From Woeseia sp. (GTDB taxonomy: Bacteria > Pseudomonadota > Gammaproteobacteria > Steroidobacterales > Woeseiaceae), in assembly GCA_021773015.1 (NCBI GenBank), contig JAJFKW010000004.1, positions 310,001 to 374,000 of the forward strand: a DNA stretch of 64,000 bases, read 5' to 3'. Positions 44,322 through 58,664 of this stretch are shown in pieces; the stretch's first letter is position 1; each line of letters begins with the position of its first letter. The position numbers were made by a program, and so were the translations under genes. The notes beneath the pieces were generated by a model. That model was not told where the DNA came from. It ran no database searches and saw nothing but the letters and a program-made list of their open reading frames with translations.

Positions 44322-47300
44322 CTACGCCGCGCTGGCCGCATCCCGATCGTAGCCTAAATTCGGCGCCAACCACTTTTCGACTTCGCCAACGGTCATTTGC
44401 TTTCGCTCCGCCAACGACTCAATCTGATCTCTGGATACTTGCCCCACCGAAAAGTATTTCGCTTCCGGATGTGAGAAATAAAAGCCGCTAACCGCCGCTG
44501 TCGGGAACATTGCGAACGATTCGGTTAGCTGCAGGCCGATCTGTTTTTCGACATTCAGTAATTCCCAAAGCTTCGCTTTCTCTGTGTGATCCGGACACGC
44601 CGGGTAGCCAGGTGCCGGTCGAATACCCTGATAGCTCTCTGCAATTAGCTCGTTATTGGCTAACGTCTCATCGCTTGCGTAAGCCCATAATTCCTTGCGC
44701 GCACGCTCGTGCATGTGCTCCGCAAGTGCCTCGGCCAATCGATCTGCCAGCGCCTTCAACAAAATACTGCTGTAATCATCATGATCGGCTTCGAACCTCT
44801 GCACGTGCTCGTCGATACCGATGCCCGCCGTAACTGCAAATCCCCCGACATAATCGGCAACACCGACCGGAGCAACAAAGTCTGCAATGCAGTTATGGAA
44901 TTGCCCCGGAGGTTTGCTTCGCTGTTGCCGCAAATGGCACAAACGCTGGGCTTGCGTCTTTCTACTGTCATCGGCAAACACAATGATGTCATCGTCGTCG
45001 ACTGAATTCGCTGGGTGAAAACCCACAACAGCACGCGCTTCAAGCCACCGCTGATTGATGATCTTATCCAGCATGATCGACGCATCGCTAAACAGCGAAC
45101 GCGCCGCTTCGCCAACGACGGCGTCGCTTAGTATCTGAGGATATTTGCCATGAAATTCCCAGGCGTTAAAAAATGGCATCCAATCGATGTAGTCTCGCAG
45201 GACTTTGAGATCGACATTCCTGTATACACGATTGCCAATAAAACTTGGCTTTTGTGGTTGATATCCATCCCAATCGCAAATATGTTTGTTTGCTCGAGCA
45301 CGCTGCAGAGAAAGTTGCGGCGCAAGTCTCGTTTTGCCAGCATGCCGCTCACGGCGCTTCGCGTTTTCTTTTCGTGTCTTATCGATCAGTTTGACGCGCG
45401 ATTCTGAGCCAACCAATGCCTGCGCCACACCCACTGAACGCGACGCGTCCTTCACATAGATTACTGGCCCTTCGTAATTGGGCTCAATTTTGACCGCAGT
45501 GTGTGCCGGCGACGTGGTTGCGCCACCAATTAGCAATGGCAATTCAAGGTCAAGGCGTTGCATCTCTTGCGCGACGAACACCATTTCATCCAGAGATGGC
45601 GTAATTAACCCCGACAAGCCGACTATTTGTGCATTCTCGCGTTTGGCCGTTTCCAATATTTTTTGACACGGCACCATGACGCCGAGGTCGATGACTTCAA
45701 AGTTGTTACATTGCAATACTACGCCGACAATATTCTTGCCGATGTCGTGCACGTCGCCCTTGACGGTAGCCATTACAATTTTGCCGTTGGTCTGAATCAC
45801 CCCACCTTTTTCTTTTTCGATAAAAGGCACCAAATGTCCAACCGCCTTCTTCATCACGCGCGCTGACTTTACGACTTGCGGAAGGAACATTTTGCCCTCG
45901 CCGAACAGATCACCAACAACGTTCATGCCGGCCATCAAAGGCCCTTCAATCACGTCCAACGGGCGACTTGTCGCGAGTCGTGCCTCCTCAGTATCCGCAA
46001 CGACAAATTCGTCGATACCGTTGACGAGCGCATATTCTAGTCGATTCTCAACCTCTGCTTCGCGCCAGCTCATGTCCTGCGCCCTGGCTTTGGCGCCGCT
46101 GGCCTGGCCTTTGAAGTCTTCGGCGACCGTCAGTAAGCGCTCCGTCGCATCGTCCCGCCGATTGAGTACGACATCTTCAACAGCATCGCGAAGATTTGTT
46201 GGTAGATCTTCGTAAATCGCCAATTGACCTGCATTGACGATTCCCATATCCAATCCAGCCTTGATCGCGTGATACAAGAACACCGAGTGAATTGCTTCGC
46301 GAACAATATTATTGCCGCGAAAAGAAAATGAGACGTTGCTTACCCCACCGCTTACAATTACGTTCGGCAGCGATCGCTTTATTTCCCGCGTCGCCTCGAT
46401 AAAATCCATACCATAGCTGTTGTGTTCCTCGATACCTGTCGCCACTGCGAATATGTTGGGGTCAAAAATAATGTCGGCGGGATCAAAGCCAACTTGATCG
46501 ACCAAAATGCGATAGCAGCGCTTAGAGATCTCAATTTTGCGTTTCACATTGTCGGCCTGACCCTGCTCGTCAAATGCCATTACAACGACGGCAGCACCGT
46601 AGTCCAATATTCGCTGCGCCTGAGATTTGAATATGTCCTCGCCTTCCTTCAGGCTGATCGAGTTGACGATCGGCTTCCCTTGCACACAACGCAACCCGGC
46701 CTCAATGACCGACCATTTTGATGAGTCAATCATGACCGGTACGCGTGCAACGTCTGGCTCCGAAGCGATGAGATTTAAATATGTCACCATCGCCTTTTCC
46801 GAATCGAGCATGCCTTCATCCATGTTCACGTCGACTATCTGCGCACCATTTTCTACTTGTTGCCGCGCCACTTTGACGGCGTCGGCGTAGTTATCGGCTT
46901 CGATAAGTTTTCGGAAAACCGCAGACCCGGTAACGTTGCTACGCTCACCTACATTCACAAACAAATCGTCTGGACCGATATTGAATGGTTCGAGTCCCGA
47001 CAATCGACAGCGTGCGGGCACTTGCACAATGGCTCGCGGTGGCAGCGAGCTTACCGCCGCAGCGATCGCTCGAATATGCTCGGGCGTTGTGCCACAGCAT
47101 CCGCCAACAATATTGACCAGTCCATGTGCCGCAAACTCGCCGATGATCGAGGCAGTTTGCTCCGGCGTCTCATCGTATTCGCCGAATTCATTGGGCAGTC
47201 CGGCGTTCGGATGCGCACTAACTGCGGTATCTGCTATTCGCGCAAGCTCCGCAACGTAAGGTCGAAGCTCTGCAGCACCCAACGCGCAATTGAGCCCCAC

Positions 47301-48032
47301 GGCAAACGGCTGAATGTGCCGCACAGAGTTCCAGAATGCTTCGGTCGTCTGACCCGAAAGCGTCCTACCTGACGCGTCTGTAATCGTGCCGGAAATCATA
47401 ACCGGAATTTCCGAATCCAGTTTTTCGAACGCACGGCGTATGCCAAAAATTGCAGCTTTCGCATTTAGCGTATCGAAAATAGTTTCAACCATTAGAAAAT
47501 CTGCGCCACCTTCGACCAGTGCAATTGCCGCAACTGAATAAGTCTCCGCCAGTGCCGCATAAGTGATATTACGAAATCCAGGGTCGTTGACGTCGGGTGA
47601 TATGGATGCTGTTCTATTCGTCGGGCCCAAAACGCCCGCAACAAATTTTTGTACACCGTGTCGTTGCGAAAACGCATCGGCAGCCTCACGTGCGAGGCGC
47701 GCAGACGCCAAATTCAGTTCCTCAACGAGCGACTCCATTCCGTAGTCGCCCATTGACGGCGCATTGGCGTTAAACGTATTGGTTTCAACGATATCGGCGC
47801 CCGCTTCCAAGTAGGCATCGTGAATTTGTCGAATTACCTTTGGCTGTGTGAGTGACAACAGATCGTTGTTACCTTTGAGATCGGATACCCAGTCCGCGAA
47901 ACGATCGCCGCGATAATCAGACTCGCCGAGCTTATAAGATTGGATCATCGTGCCCATTGCGCCGTCGAGCACAAGAATTCTCTTGGCAAGCGCCTGCTGT
48001 AGTGCGCTGGTATGCGCAGTGGTTTTTTTCAT
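44322..48032 (-). CDS. metH: Cobalamin-dependent methionine synthase
   Basis: 1236 residues, full length. Order: homocysteine domain with zinc cysteines (GLNCALG near 249, GGCCGT near 312), pterin-binding domain ([23 protein letters not shown]), cobalamin domain with DVHDIGKN near 760, and AdoMet activation domain at the end ([15 protein letters not shown]). It methylates homocysteine from 5-methyl-THF. AGGA is seven bases before the ATG, seven bases after the metF stop. Cobalamin must be supplied or made. Confidence 0.96.
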   Translation of the reverse strand: MKKTTAHTSALQQALAKRILVLDGAMGTMIQSYKLGESDYRGDRFADWVSDLKGNNDLLSLTQPKVIRQIHDAYLEAGADIVETNTFNANAPSMGDYGMESLVEELNLASARLAREAADAFSQRHGVQKFVAGVLGPTNRTASISPDVNDPGFRNITYAALAETYSVAAIALVEGGADFLMVETIFDTLNAKAAIFGIRRAFEKLDSEIPVMISGTITDASGRTLSGQTTEAFWNSVRHIQPFAVGLNCALGAAELRPYVAELARIADTAVSAHPNAGLPNEFGEYDETPEQTASIIGEFAAHGLVNIVGGCCGTTPEHIRAIAAAVSSLPPRAIVQVPARCRLSGLEPFNIGPDDLFVNVGERSNVTGSAVFRKLIEADNYADAVKVARQQVENGAQIVDVNMDEGMLDSEKAMVTYLNLIASEPDVARVPVMIDSSKWSVIEAGLRCVQGKPIVNSISLKEGEDIFKSQAQRILDYGAAVVVMAFDEQGQADNVKRKIEISKRCYRILVDQVGFDPADIIFDPNIFAVATGIEEHNSYGMDFIEATREIKRSLPNVIVSGGVSNVSFSFRGNNIVREAIHSVFLYHAIKAGLDMGIVNAGQLAIYEDLPTNLRDAVEDVVLNRRDDATERLLTVAEDFKGQASGAKARAQDMSWREAEVENRLEYALVNGIDEFVVADTEEARLATSRPLDVIEGPLMAGMNVVGDLFGEGKMFLPQVVKSARVMKKAVGHLVPFIEKEKGGVIQTNGKIVMATVKGDVHDIGKNIVGVVLQCNNFEVIDLGVMVPCQKILETAKRENAQIVGLSGLITPSLDEMVFVAQEMQRLDLELPLLIGGATTSPAHTAVKIEPNYEGPVIYVKDASRSVGVAQALVGSESRVKLIDKTRKENAKRRERHAGKTRLAPQLSLQRARANKHICDWDGYQPQKPSFIGNRVYRNVDLKVLRDYIDWMPFFNAWEFHGKYPQILSDAVVGEAARSLFSDASIMLDKIINQRWLEARAVVGFHPANSVDDDDIIVFADDSRKTQAQRLCHLRQQRSKPPGQFHNCIADFVAPVGVADYVGGFAVTAGIGIDEHVQRFEADHDDYSSILLKALADRLAEALAEHMHERARKELWAYASDETLANNELIAESYQGIRPAPGYPACPDHTEKAKLWELLNVEKQIGLQLTESFAMFPTAAVSGFYFSHPEAKYFSVGQVSRDQIESLAERKQMTVGEVEKWLAPNLGYDRDAASAA

Positions 48033-48039
48033 GATGTTC

Positions 48040-49820
<1,781 letters not shown>

Positions 49821-49831
49821 AAATAAATAAA

Positions 49832-49849
49832 CAATTCTTTATATGATTG
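49832..49849. promoter_or_regulatory. Candidate operator upstream of the methionine operon
   Basis: An AT-rich imperfect inverted repeat, CAATTC and GATTG arms around TTTATAT, shortly before the regulator start. It resembles ArsR-type sites in form. Weak evidence. Confidence 0.3.
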
Positions 49850-49957
49850 CCGAAGCTTACGTCTATCCAGCGCAAATTTCCAGCCAAAAGGCGCCAAAAG
49901 CCGCGCATGCAAGACCGCCTGCGAGCAATACCTCGGATTAGTCGATCGTTGGTTGCT

Positions 49958-50845
49958 TCAGTGGATGGCGTCGGAGTTATCGACAACATGTTCGGCAAAT
50001 AGCCGCCGGATATCGACCGAATCGAATGATTCCCGTTGTCCGCAATACTCGCAGGTCACTACGACCGAGCCCGAATCGTCAAGCGAGGCCTGTGCTTCGA
50101 CTTCGCCGAGGAGTTTTAGGATTTCGGCTGCGCGCTCGGGCGAACATCGACATTTAAAATTGACGGCTCGTGAGTCGAATATGCGCACATCGTCTTCCGC
50201 GAAAAGGCGACCAATTAAACCAGCACCTATGCCATCGGCAACATCGACAGTTCGCAGTGTGGCAGCAAGCAGACCGAGTCGCCCCCAATCGTCTGACTGT
50301 GGCATTCGCGCGTCCGGCATTTGTTGTAGCAGGATGCCGCCACAGACTGCCTGATCGGCCACCAAAATCACGTGGCTCTCGATCTGCGCCGACCGACTGA
50401 AATAGTTTTGCAAACTATGCGATAACGAATCGCCGACCATTTCGACAATTCCTTGATACGGCCTTTCCAGGTTCCCTTGATCGACTGTAATCGCACAATG
50501 TCCGCCCCGCACCAACGCTGCATACGGTTTGTTGGCATCCGCCGCGCCAATGCCTGCCATGCCGCGCATTTCAAGCGCCGAAGTACACTGCATCACCAAC
50601 ATTTCCAAGGCGCTGCCGCTAATTTGGAAAGTGATTTTCCCCTCAAACTTCAGCGATTGTGCAATTAACGCAGTTGCGGCCGCTGCTTGCCCAAGAATTT
50701 GCTCAACAGTTCCTTCGTAGGTCCGCGTTTGCCGCATGCCAGACCAGGCATCCTGTAATTGAACCAATGCGCCACGTACTGGCAAATTGTCGAACAAGAA
50801 TGGGACGACGATGTCGGTATTGTTAGGTTGTTCTTTGTCGCTCAC
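49958..50845 (-). CDS. hslO: Redox-regulated chaperone Hsp33
   Basis: 295 residues. The C-terminal redox switch FKCRCSPER and TCEYCGQ has the four zinc-binding cysteines (CXC and CXXC). The N-terminal fold VRGALVQLQDAWSGM...LLGQAAAATALIAQSLKFEG is typical. It holds unfolded proteins under oxidative stress. Confidence 0.95.
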   Translation of the reverse strand: MSDKEQPNNTDIVVPFLFDNLPVRGALVQLQDAWSGMRQTRTYEGTVEQILGQAAAATALIAQSLKFEGKITFQISGSALEMLVMQCTSALEMRGMAGIGAADANKPYAALVRGGHCAITVDQGNLERPYQGIVEMVGDSLSHSLQNYFSRSAQIESHVILVADQAVCGGILLQQMPDARMPQSDDWGRLGLLAATLRTVDVADGIGAGLIGRLFAEDDVRIFDSRAVNFKCRCSPERAAEILKLLGEVEAQASLDDSGSVVVTCEYCGQRESFDSVDIRRLFAEHVVDNSDAIH

Positions 50846-50869
50846 GAGCGGCGCGCTTCTTTTGGAAAC

Positions 50870-52306
50870 TTAGCGAAGTTTTCGACGAACAGCGTCATTG
50901 ACCTGAGCCGGGTTCGCCTGACCCTTGGAGGCCTTCATTACTTGGCCAACGAAAAATCCCAGTAGTTTGTCCTTGCCGGCACGGTATTCGCTCGCTTGTG
51001 ACGGATTGTTAGCGATTACCTCGTCAACAATCGCATCGATCGCGCTGGAATCCGTAATTTGCCGCAATCCCTTGCTCTCGATAATTTCGTCGGCTGTTCC
51101 CTGCCCCGCCCACATTGCTTCAAATACGTCCTTGGCGATTTTTCCTGAAATCGTCGCGTCCGCAATACGCGTCAATAGTCCCGCCAAGGCCGCAGGTGCG
51201 ATCTGACTTGCCGAAATATCGATGCTGTCGCGATTGAGTGCGGCCGAGAGTTCGCCGAGCATCCAATTTGCAATCACCTGCGCGCCGGCGTTTGTCGATT
51301 CGCTACACGCTTCGAAATAGTCAGCCATCGCGCGGCTCACGGTCAGAATCTCGGCATCCTCGGACTTGAGGTCATATTGCTGTACAAAACGCGCTTGTTT
51401 CGCCGCGGGTAACTCTGGTAGTGATGCACGCACCGCGTTTATGTAAGCGTCGTCGATCACTACAGGTAGTAAATCCGGGTCCGGGAAATATCGGTAATCG
51501 TTGGCCTCTTCCTTGCTGCGCATGGAACGTGTTTCATCTTTGTCTGAATCATAGAGCCGGGTCTCCTGAACGACTTCGCCGCCATCCTCGATTAGATTGA
51601 CTTGCCGCTCAATTTCGAAATTTATCGCTTTTTCAACAAAGCGAAACGAATTCAGGTTTTTTAGCTCGGCGCGCGTACCCAATTCGGATTGTCCAACGGG
51701 TCGCACGGATACATTGGCATCGCAGCGAAACGATCCTTCTTGCATATTGCCATCCGAAATTTCCAGATAGCGAACGATAGCGTGGATCTTGCGCAAATAG
51801 GCGACTGCCTCTTTTGCCGAGCGCAGGTCGGGTTCGGAAACGATCTCGAGCAGCGGCGTACCCGCACGATTGAGATCGATGCCGGAATTTTCGGCAAAGC
51901 CTTCGTGAACGGATTTACCCGCATCCTCCTCCAAGTGCGCACGCGTGATAGCGATTCGTTTGGCTTTGCCAGTGGCGTCGGTAATGACCATTTCGCCACC
52001 TTCAACAATTGGCAGCTCATACTGACTAATCTGGTAACCCTTTGGTAAATCGGGATAAAAGTAGTTCTTTCTCGCAAAAACCGAGCGTCTGGAGATATTC
52101 GCACCGACCGCCAGACCGAATTTGCACGCCATACGAACGACTTCCTCGTTGAGCACCGGCAGCACACCCGGGTAACCCAAATCAACCAAGCAAGCTTGCG
52201 TGTTGGGCGTAGCACCATACGCAGTCGCCGCGCCCGAAAAAATCTTGCTGCGCGTCGCAAGTTGGGTGTGAATCTCCAGGCCGATAACGACTTCCCATGC
52301 GCTCAT
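50870..52306 (-). CDS. gatB: Asp/Glu-tRNA(Asn/Gln) amidotransferase subunit B
   Basis: 478 residues. [39 protein letters not shown] and [33 protein letters not shown] are hallmarks; the C-terminal tail binds tRNA. With GatA and GatC it converts Glu-tRNA-Gln or Asp-tRNA-Asn. Start overlaps the gatA stop (ATGA). Confidence 0.96.
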   Translation of the reverse strand: MSAWEVVIGLEIHTQLATRSKIFSGAATAYGATPNTQACLVDLGYPGVLPVLNEEVVRMACKFGLAVGANISRRSVFARKNYFYPDLPKGYQISQYELPIVEGGEMVITDATGKAKRIAITRAHLEEDAGKSVHEGFAENSGIDLNRAGTPLLEIVSEPDLRSAKEAVAYLRKIHAIVRYLEISDGNMQEGSFRCDANVSVRPVGQSELGTRAELKNLNSFRFVEKAINFEIERQVNLIEDGGEVVQETRLYDSDKDETRSMRSKEEANDYRYFPDPDLLPVVIDDAYINAVRASLPELPAAKQARFVQQYDLKSEDAEILTVSRAMADYFEACSESTNAGAQVIANWMLGELSAALNRDSIDISASQIAPAALAGLLTRIADATISGKIAKDVFEAMWAGQGTADEIIESKGLRQITDSSAIDAIVDEVIANNPSQASEYRAGKDKLLGFFVGQVMKASKGQANPAQVNDAVRRKLR

Positions 52307-53775
52307 CGGAAATTCTCGGGGCACTGTCTATGCCAGTCGGTTATCGATTGGTATTGATGAGCGCAGCGCAAAACAACGTCTTCTGCGAAGTGTGGTCCGA
52401 CGAGCTGCAAACCAACAGGCAACGAATCCGAAAAGCCACATGGTATTGAGATGCCGGGCAACCCGGCGAGATTAGCACCGATTGTGTAAATATCGTTGAG
52501 ATACATCGTAATCGGATCGTCGGTTTTTTCACCTAACGCGAATGCCGGCGTCGGCGCGGTTGGCCCGGCAATTAGATCTACTTTATCGAACGCTTGCTTG
52601 AAATCTTGACTGATTAGCTGGCGGACTTTTTGTGCCTGCAAGTAATAAGCGTCGTAGTAACCCGCTGACAGCACGTAAGTTCCGGTCATTATTCTACGCT
52701 TGACCTCGGGCCCAAACCCTTCCGCACGTGAGCGGCAATACAGGTCGAGCAGATCCTTGGGGTCTTCAGCCCGATGCCCAAAACGGACGCCATCAAAGCG
52801 CGATAGATTTGACGAACATTCTGCCGGTGCCACTACATAGTAGGTTGGAACCGACAAATCGAGGTTTGGTAAATCAACCTCTACCAAGCTCGCACCCCGA
52901 CCTTCTAGTGCGACAAGCGCTTCTTTCACCCTCGCGGCACACTGCGCGTCCAAACCGTCGTCAAAATGCTGTTTGACGATACCTATTCTTAAACCTTTTA
53001 GCGGGGCGTCCAGCAAGGATACGTAATCGGGCACCGGATGATCGACAGAGGTCGAGTCGCGTTCATCAAAGCCTGCCATCGCTCCGAGCATTAAGGCAGC
53101 ATCTTCTGCGGAGCGCGTAATGACGCCGGCCTGATCAAGACTCGAGGCAAACGCAACCATCCCGTAGCGCGATACGCGACCGTAGGTTGGTTTTAGTCCG
53201 GTCGTTCCGGTTAGCGCCGCAGGTTGCCGAATCGAACCGCCCGTATCGGTCCCGGTTGCGGCGGGAATTAGCCGCGCTGCGACAGCCGCGGCAGACCCGC
53301 CCGAGGAACCGCCAGGCGATTTGCTTGCATCCCAGGGATTTTTTACGTCGCCAAAATAGCTGGTCTCATTGGACGAACCCATGGCAAATTCGTCCATGTT
53401 GGTTTTACCCAAGTAGACCGCCCCGGCATTCGCGAGATTTGCGACGACCGTCGCATCGTAAGGTGCGACAAAATTATCTAACATTCGCGACGCACAAGTG
53501 GTGCGCACGCCCGCCGTACAAAACAGATCTTTGTGCACAATCGGTAGTCCGCAAAGCGGACCCCCGCTGCCGGCTGCGCGTGCTTGATCGGCGGTATCTG
53601 CCGCAGCCAGAGCACCTTCAGCCGTAATGGTGATGAACGCGTTTAGCGACTTGTTGTCGTCGATGCGGCGCAAAAGCAGATCGACCAACTCACGTGAGGA
53701 AAAATCACCCGCCGCGAGTCCCGCCGATAACTCGCTGAGTGTCTGCAAATGCAGGGATTCCGGTCCATCGCTCAT
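52303..53775 (-). CDS. gatA: Asp/Glu-tRNA amidotransferase subunit A
   Basis: 490 residues. Amidase signature [33 protein letters not shown] includes the Ser-cisSer-Lys triad (with [10 protein letters not shown]). It releases ammonia from glutamine for GatB. The start ATG shares one base with the gatC stop (TGATG). Confidence 0.96.
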   Translation of the reverse strand: MSDGPESLHLQTLSELSAGLAAGDFSSRELVDLLLRRIDDNKSLNAFITITAEGALAAADTADQARAAGSGGPLCGLPIVHKDLFCTAGVRTTCASRMLDNFVAPYDATVVANLANAGAVYLGKTNMDEFAMGSSNETSYFGDVKNPWDASKSPGGSSGGSAAAVAARLIPAATGTDTGGSIRQPAALTGTTGLKPTYGRVSRYGMVAFASSLDQAGVITRSAEDAALMLGAMAGFDERDSTSVDHPVPDYVSLLDAPLKGLRIGIVKQHFDDGLDAQCAARVKEALVALEGRGASLVEVDLPNLDLSVPTYYVVAPAECSSNLSRFDGVRFGHRAEDPKDLLDLYCRSRAEGFGPEVKRRIMTGTYVLSAGYYDAYYLQAQKVRQLISQDFKQAFDKVDLIAGPTAPTPAFALGEKTDDPITMYLNDIYTIGANLAGLPGISIPCGFSDSLPVGLQLVGPHFAEDVVLRCAHQYQSITDWHRQCPENFR

Positions 53776-54062
53776 CACTCGATGACCTTGGGCACCAAAT
53801 ACACGCCATCGCTTACCGACGGCGCATTTTGCTGCACGCGATCACGCTCATTGGGTTCGGTAACGGCGTCAGCGCGCAGTCTCTGTACCTGGTTCATCGG
53901 GTGCGCCATAGGCGACACATCGTCCGTTGGAGCGGCCTGCAGTTGGTCGACAAATTCGACGATGCTGGATAGTTTTTCGACGACTTCGTCAATGTCGCGG
54001 TCATCCAGACTCAATCTGGCGAGCATCGCGATGTGCTGAACCTGTTGTTTACTTAGTGACAC
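53775..54062 (-). CDS. gatC: Asp/Glu-tRNA amidotransferase subunit C
   Basis: 95 residues. [34 protein letters not shown] is the GatC helix pair. GTG start with GGA upstream. It leads the gatCAB operon and is divergent from mreB. Confidence 0.93.
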   Translation of the reverse strand: MSLSKQQVQHIAMLARLSLDDRDIDEVVEKLSSIVEFVDQLQAAPTDDVSPMAHPMNQVQRLRADAVTEPNERDRVQQNAPSVSDGVYLVPKVIE

Positions 54063-54120
54063 TTGGAAATCCGATAATCGATGGCGAAAGCGCGGCCCTG
54101 CGACCGGGGCGCAGCAATGA

Positions 54121-55239
<1,119 letters not shown>

Positions 55240-55303
55240 TCGTCAAGGACAAATTCTTGGCACATCTACGGAGCCTGCGGCTTGACTGAAGCAAAAGACT
55301 GCA

Positions 55304-56257
55304 ATGGTTGCCGCTAACTCCAATAGCACCCATCGTGCTGCACATTCGCAGGCGTTGGGATTGCGTTTCCTGTTGCTTGCCGCGCTCAGTATTGCGTTAC
55401 TGGTTGTCGATCACCGCGACCGACACTTGGATACTGTTCGCAAAGCCATTGGCGCAGCTGTATTCCCGCTTAGAGTCATTGTTGACGCGCCCGTCTCGAC
55501 CTGGAATTGGCTTGCCGAAACAACGGCGACGCGCAATGAATTGCAGTCAGAAAACGATCGCTTGCATGACGAACGCCTGCTAACGCATGCCCGGCTGCAG
55601 CGTTTCGCCGCTCTCGAAGCCGAGAATGCCCGGCTGCGAGCTATGCTTGAGGCAACAGAGGTCGTGCGCAATAGGGTGCGCGTTGCCGAGATCATGTCGG
55701 TTAGCGCAAATCCGTTTCGCCACATGTTGGTAATCGACAAAGGCTCAAGAGAGGGCGTCTTTAACGGCCAAGCGATGATCGATGCCGAGGGCGTTGTTGG
55801 GCAAGTCACACAAACCGGCCTTCTATCCTCGCAAGGCCTCCTGATAAGCGACCCGGATCACGCTCTTCCGGTTGAGGTCAATCGCAACGGCTTACGAACG
55901 ATCGCTAGAGGCACCGGCGCTTTTGATCAATTGGATCTACCTTTTTTACCGAACAATGCTGATATTCAAGCCGGCGACCTGCTAGTGACATCAGGCCTTG
56001 GCGGCGCTTTTCCGGCCGGTTACCCAGTCGCCATCGTCGACACGGTTATTCGGGTGCCGCAAGAACCGTTCGCCGATGTTTCCGCTGTGCCCTCGGCGGC
56101 ACTGAATCAGGTCAGGGAACTGATGTTGGTTTGGATCGAAAATACGGAGTATGCGGTGCCAGTCGATAATTCGGACACGCCGCAAGACACGTCGGCAGAG
56201 TCTGCCGAGCCTGTCGCGCAGCCCAATACCGAAAATCAGGGAGAAGCCGGTGGCTAG
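55304..56257 (+). CDS. mreC: Rod shape-determining protein MreC
   Basis: 317 residues: one span (LRFLLLAALSIALLVVDH), a coiled coil (ETTATRNELQSENDRLHDERLLTHARLQRFAALEAENARLRAML) and a periplasmic beta domain. The stop overlaps the mreD start by eight bases. Confidence 0.95.
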   Translation: MVAANSNSTHRAAHSQALGLRFLLLAALSIALLVVDHRDRHLDTVRKAIGAAVFPLRVIVDAPVSTWNWLAETTATRNELQSENDRLHDERLLTHARLQRFAALEAENARLRAMLEATEVVRNRVRVAEIMSVSANPFRHMLVIDKGSREGVFNGQAMIDAEGVVGQVTQTGLLSSQGLLISDPDHALPVEVNRNGLRTIARGTGAFDQLDLPFLPNNADIQAGDLLVTSGLGGAFPAGYPVAIVDTVIRVPQEPFADVSAVPSAALNQVRELMLVWIENTEYAVPVDNSDTPQDTSAESAEPVAQPNTENQGEAGG

Positions 56258-56741
56258 CGAACGCGCGGCTCGGCGCATGCCGGTCATATTGTGTATCGTC
56301 GCAGCGCTAATGCTGACGATGGCACCGCTTCCTGACTGGGCCGATTCGTTTAGACCCAACTGGGTCGTCATCACGATGATCTATTGGGCAATGCTCTTAC
56401 CCAGAACCTACAGCGTCGGCACGGCCTGGGTTGTGGGCTTGGTGCTCGACGTTGCGCAGGGCACTCTATTTGGGCAACACGCACTTGCGCTGGCTTTAGT
56501 GGTCTACATTACGGTGAAATTCCACCTGCAAATTCGCGTGTTTCCGATATCGCAGATGACCGCCACAATTTTCGCGATGTTGGCGCTCTACCAATTCGTA
56601 TTGTTTTGGATAAACGGCGTCGCTGGCATCAACTCACCGGCAGTTGCGTATTGGGGTCCTGTGTTGACCAGTACGGTGTTCTGGCCATTTGTCTCGGCAA
56701 TATTCGGCAACATACGCTATAGGGTCCATTCTCGCAGCTGA
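56250..56741 (+). CDS. mreD: Rod shape-determining protein MreD
   Basis: 163 residues with about five spans (MPVILCIVAALMLTMAPLPDW at the start). GTG start after GGGAG, within the mreC end. Partner of MreC in the elongasome. Confidence 0.9.
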   Translation: MASERAARRMPVILCIVAALMLTMAPLPDWADSFRPNWVVITMIYWAMLLPRTYSVGTAWVVGLVLDVAQGTLFGQHALALALVVYITVKFHLQIRVFPISQMTATIFAMLALYQFVLFWINGVAGINSPAVAYWGPVLTSTVFWPFVSAIFGNIRYRVHSRS

Positions 56742-56749
56742 GTGCAGAT

Positions 56750-58645
56750 ATGGATCTCTTCGCGCCTATTAAGGATCACCACCACGAAAAGCGAATATTC
56801 GTCTCGCGGATATTCCTGTCCGTTGTGATCTCGATTTTGCTGCTCGGCACCGTTGTCGCAAGACTCGTCCAATTGCAGGTAATCGAGCACGAGCAATTTT
56901 CGGAGCTTTCACAGGGAAATAGGGTACGCACCGAGGCCGTGCCACCCATTCGTGGTCTGATCTATGACCGAAAAGGCAGAATTCTGGCGGAGAACCTGCC
57001 CGCCTATCAATTGGAGTTAATTCCCGAGCAAATTTCCGATATCGATGACACGTTAGAACGTCTTGCAAGATTAAGATTAATTGCTGCGGATGAGATCGAA
57101 CGTATTAAGAGCTTGGCGAAACAAGGACCGCGGTTTAAGCCCGTAACGCTGCGCTTTCGACTCAACGACGATGAAATATCCGATTTCGCGATTCATCGTC
57201 ACCGTTTTCCGGGCGTTGATTTTCAACCGAGACTGGTACGCCATTACCCGAACGCGAAGTACACAGCGCATGCGATCGGCTATGTTGGCGCGCTGAGTAG
57301 CAACGACTTACAGCGCCTCGATGCTGCCGAATACGCTGGCACCGCACATACCGGCAAAACCGGCATTGAATATGCCAACGAAGCAAAGCTGCACGGCGAC
57401 ACAGGCTTTCGAAAACTCGTGACCAACGCGCGCGGTCGGCAGATTCCAACCGATCCGCGGGATCTACCGGACACGCTACCCGCCAACGAGTCGCCGGAAC
57501 CCGGCGAAAACATTTATCTCAGTATTGACCTCGATTTGCAGAAAATCGCAACTGATGCCCTGGAAGGTCAGCGCGGATCCGCGGTCGCCATCGATCCGCG
57601 CAATGGCGAAATTCTTGCATTGGTCAGTGCGCCCTCATTTGACCCAAATCTATTTGCGCTGGGCATGACAAATGCCCAGTTCAGCAGCCTACAAAACGAT
57701 CAGGATCGTCCTCTTTTTAATCGTGCGGTTCGCGGCAATTATCCACCAGGATCAACGATCAAACCAATGCTTGCACTGGCGGCGCTGGAAATCGGCGCTA
57801 CCAATCTGACCAGGCGCACATTGTGTATCGGGCACTATAGCCTGCCTGGCAGTTCGCACCGCTATCGCGACTGGATACCGCAGGGCCACGGCGAAGTCGA
57901 TTTACATGACGCAATCGAACAATCATGCGACGTCTACTTTTATGAAATCAGCCGTAAAATCGGCATCGATAACATACATGACTATCTGCTGGAGTTCGGG
58001 CTGGGACAATTCACAGGCGTCGACATCTCCGGTGAGAAAAAAGGCCTAATGCCATCGATCAAATGGAAGCGCAACGCATTTCGCGAGCGCGCAGATCAGA
58101 CGTGGTTTCCTGGCGAAACGGTCATCGCATCGATTGGCCAGGGTTACATGTTGGCGACACCATTGCAGTTGGCAAACGCCGTCGCAGCACTAGCAACGCG
58201 CGGCAAACGATATAGACCACACATGGTCGCGGCAACCGAAGATCCAATGAGTGGCGAGCGCGACCTTATCTCACCTGAGGCGCTTCCAGACGTCAGCATA
58301 AATAATGAGTTTTACTGGGAAAGAGTCATCGGCGCGATGAATGGCGTCATGCAGGGGGCTCGCGGTACCGCACGTGCGGTCGGCGAAGGTGCCGACTACG
58401 ATATGGCCGGGAAGAGCGGTACCGCCCAAATTTTTAGCGTCGCGCAGGACGATGAATACGATGAGGAAGAGGTCGCTTTGCGACTTCGTGATCACGCACT
58501 GTTTATTGCGTTCGCACCGCTTGACGATCCGCAAATTGCGGTAGCCATTGTCGTTGAGAATGGCGCGAGCGGGAGTCGCGTCGCTGCGCCGATCGCCCGC
58601 GCAATTATGGATCATCACCTGGGTTTTGCTGCCAGTGCGCTTTAG
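56750..58645 (+). CDS. mrdA: Penicillin-binding protein 2
   Basis: 631 residues. N-terminal span (VSRIFLSVVISILLLGTVVARL), then transpeptidase motifs GSTIKP, QSCDVYFYE and KSGTA. It crosslinks peptidoglycan during elongation. Eight bases after mreD. Confidence 0.96.
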   Translation: MDLFAPIKDHHHEKRIFVSRIFLSVVISILLLGTVVARLVQLQVIEHEQFSELSQGNRVRTEAVPPIRGLIYDRKGRILAENLPAYQLELIPEQISDIDDTLERLARLRLIAADEIERIKSLAKQGPRFKPVTLRFRLNDDEISDFAIHRHRFPGVDFQPRLVRHYPNAKYTAHAIGYVGALSSNDLQRLDAAEYAGTAHTGKTGIEYANEAKLHGDTGFRKLVTNARGRQIPTDPRDLPDTLPANESPEPGENIYLSIDLDLQKIATDALEGQRGSAVAIDPRNGEILALVSAPSFDPNLFALGMTNAQFSSLQNDQDRPLFNRAVRGNYPPGSTIKPMLALAALEIGATNLTRRTLCIGHYSLPGSSHRYRDWIPQGHGEVDLHDAIEQSCDVYFYEISRKIGIDNIHDYLLEFGLGQFTGVDISGEKKGLMPSIKWKRNAFRERADQTWFPGETVIASIGQGYMLATPLQLANAVAALATRGKRYRPHMVAATEDPMSGERDLISPEALPDVSINNEFYWERVIGAMNGVMQGARGTARAVGEGADYDMAGKSGTAQIFSVAQDDEYDEEEVALRLRDHALFIAFAPLDDPQIAVAIVVENGASGSRVAAPIARAIMDHHLGFAASAL

Positions 58646-58664
58646 CGATACACAGCGCTTGATC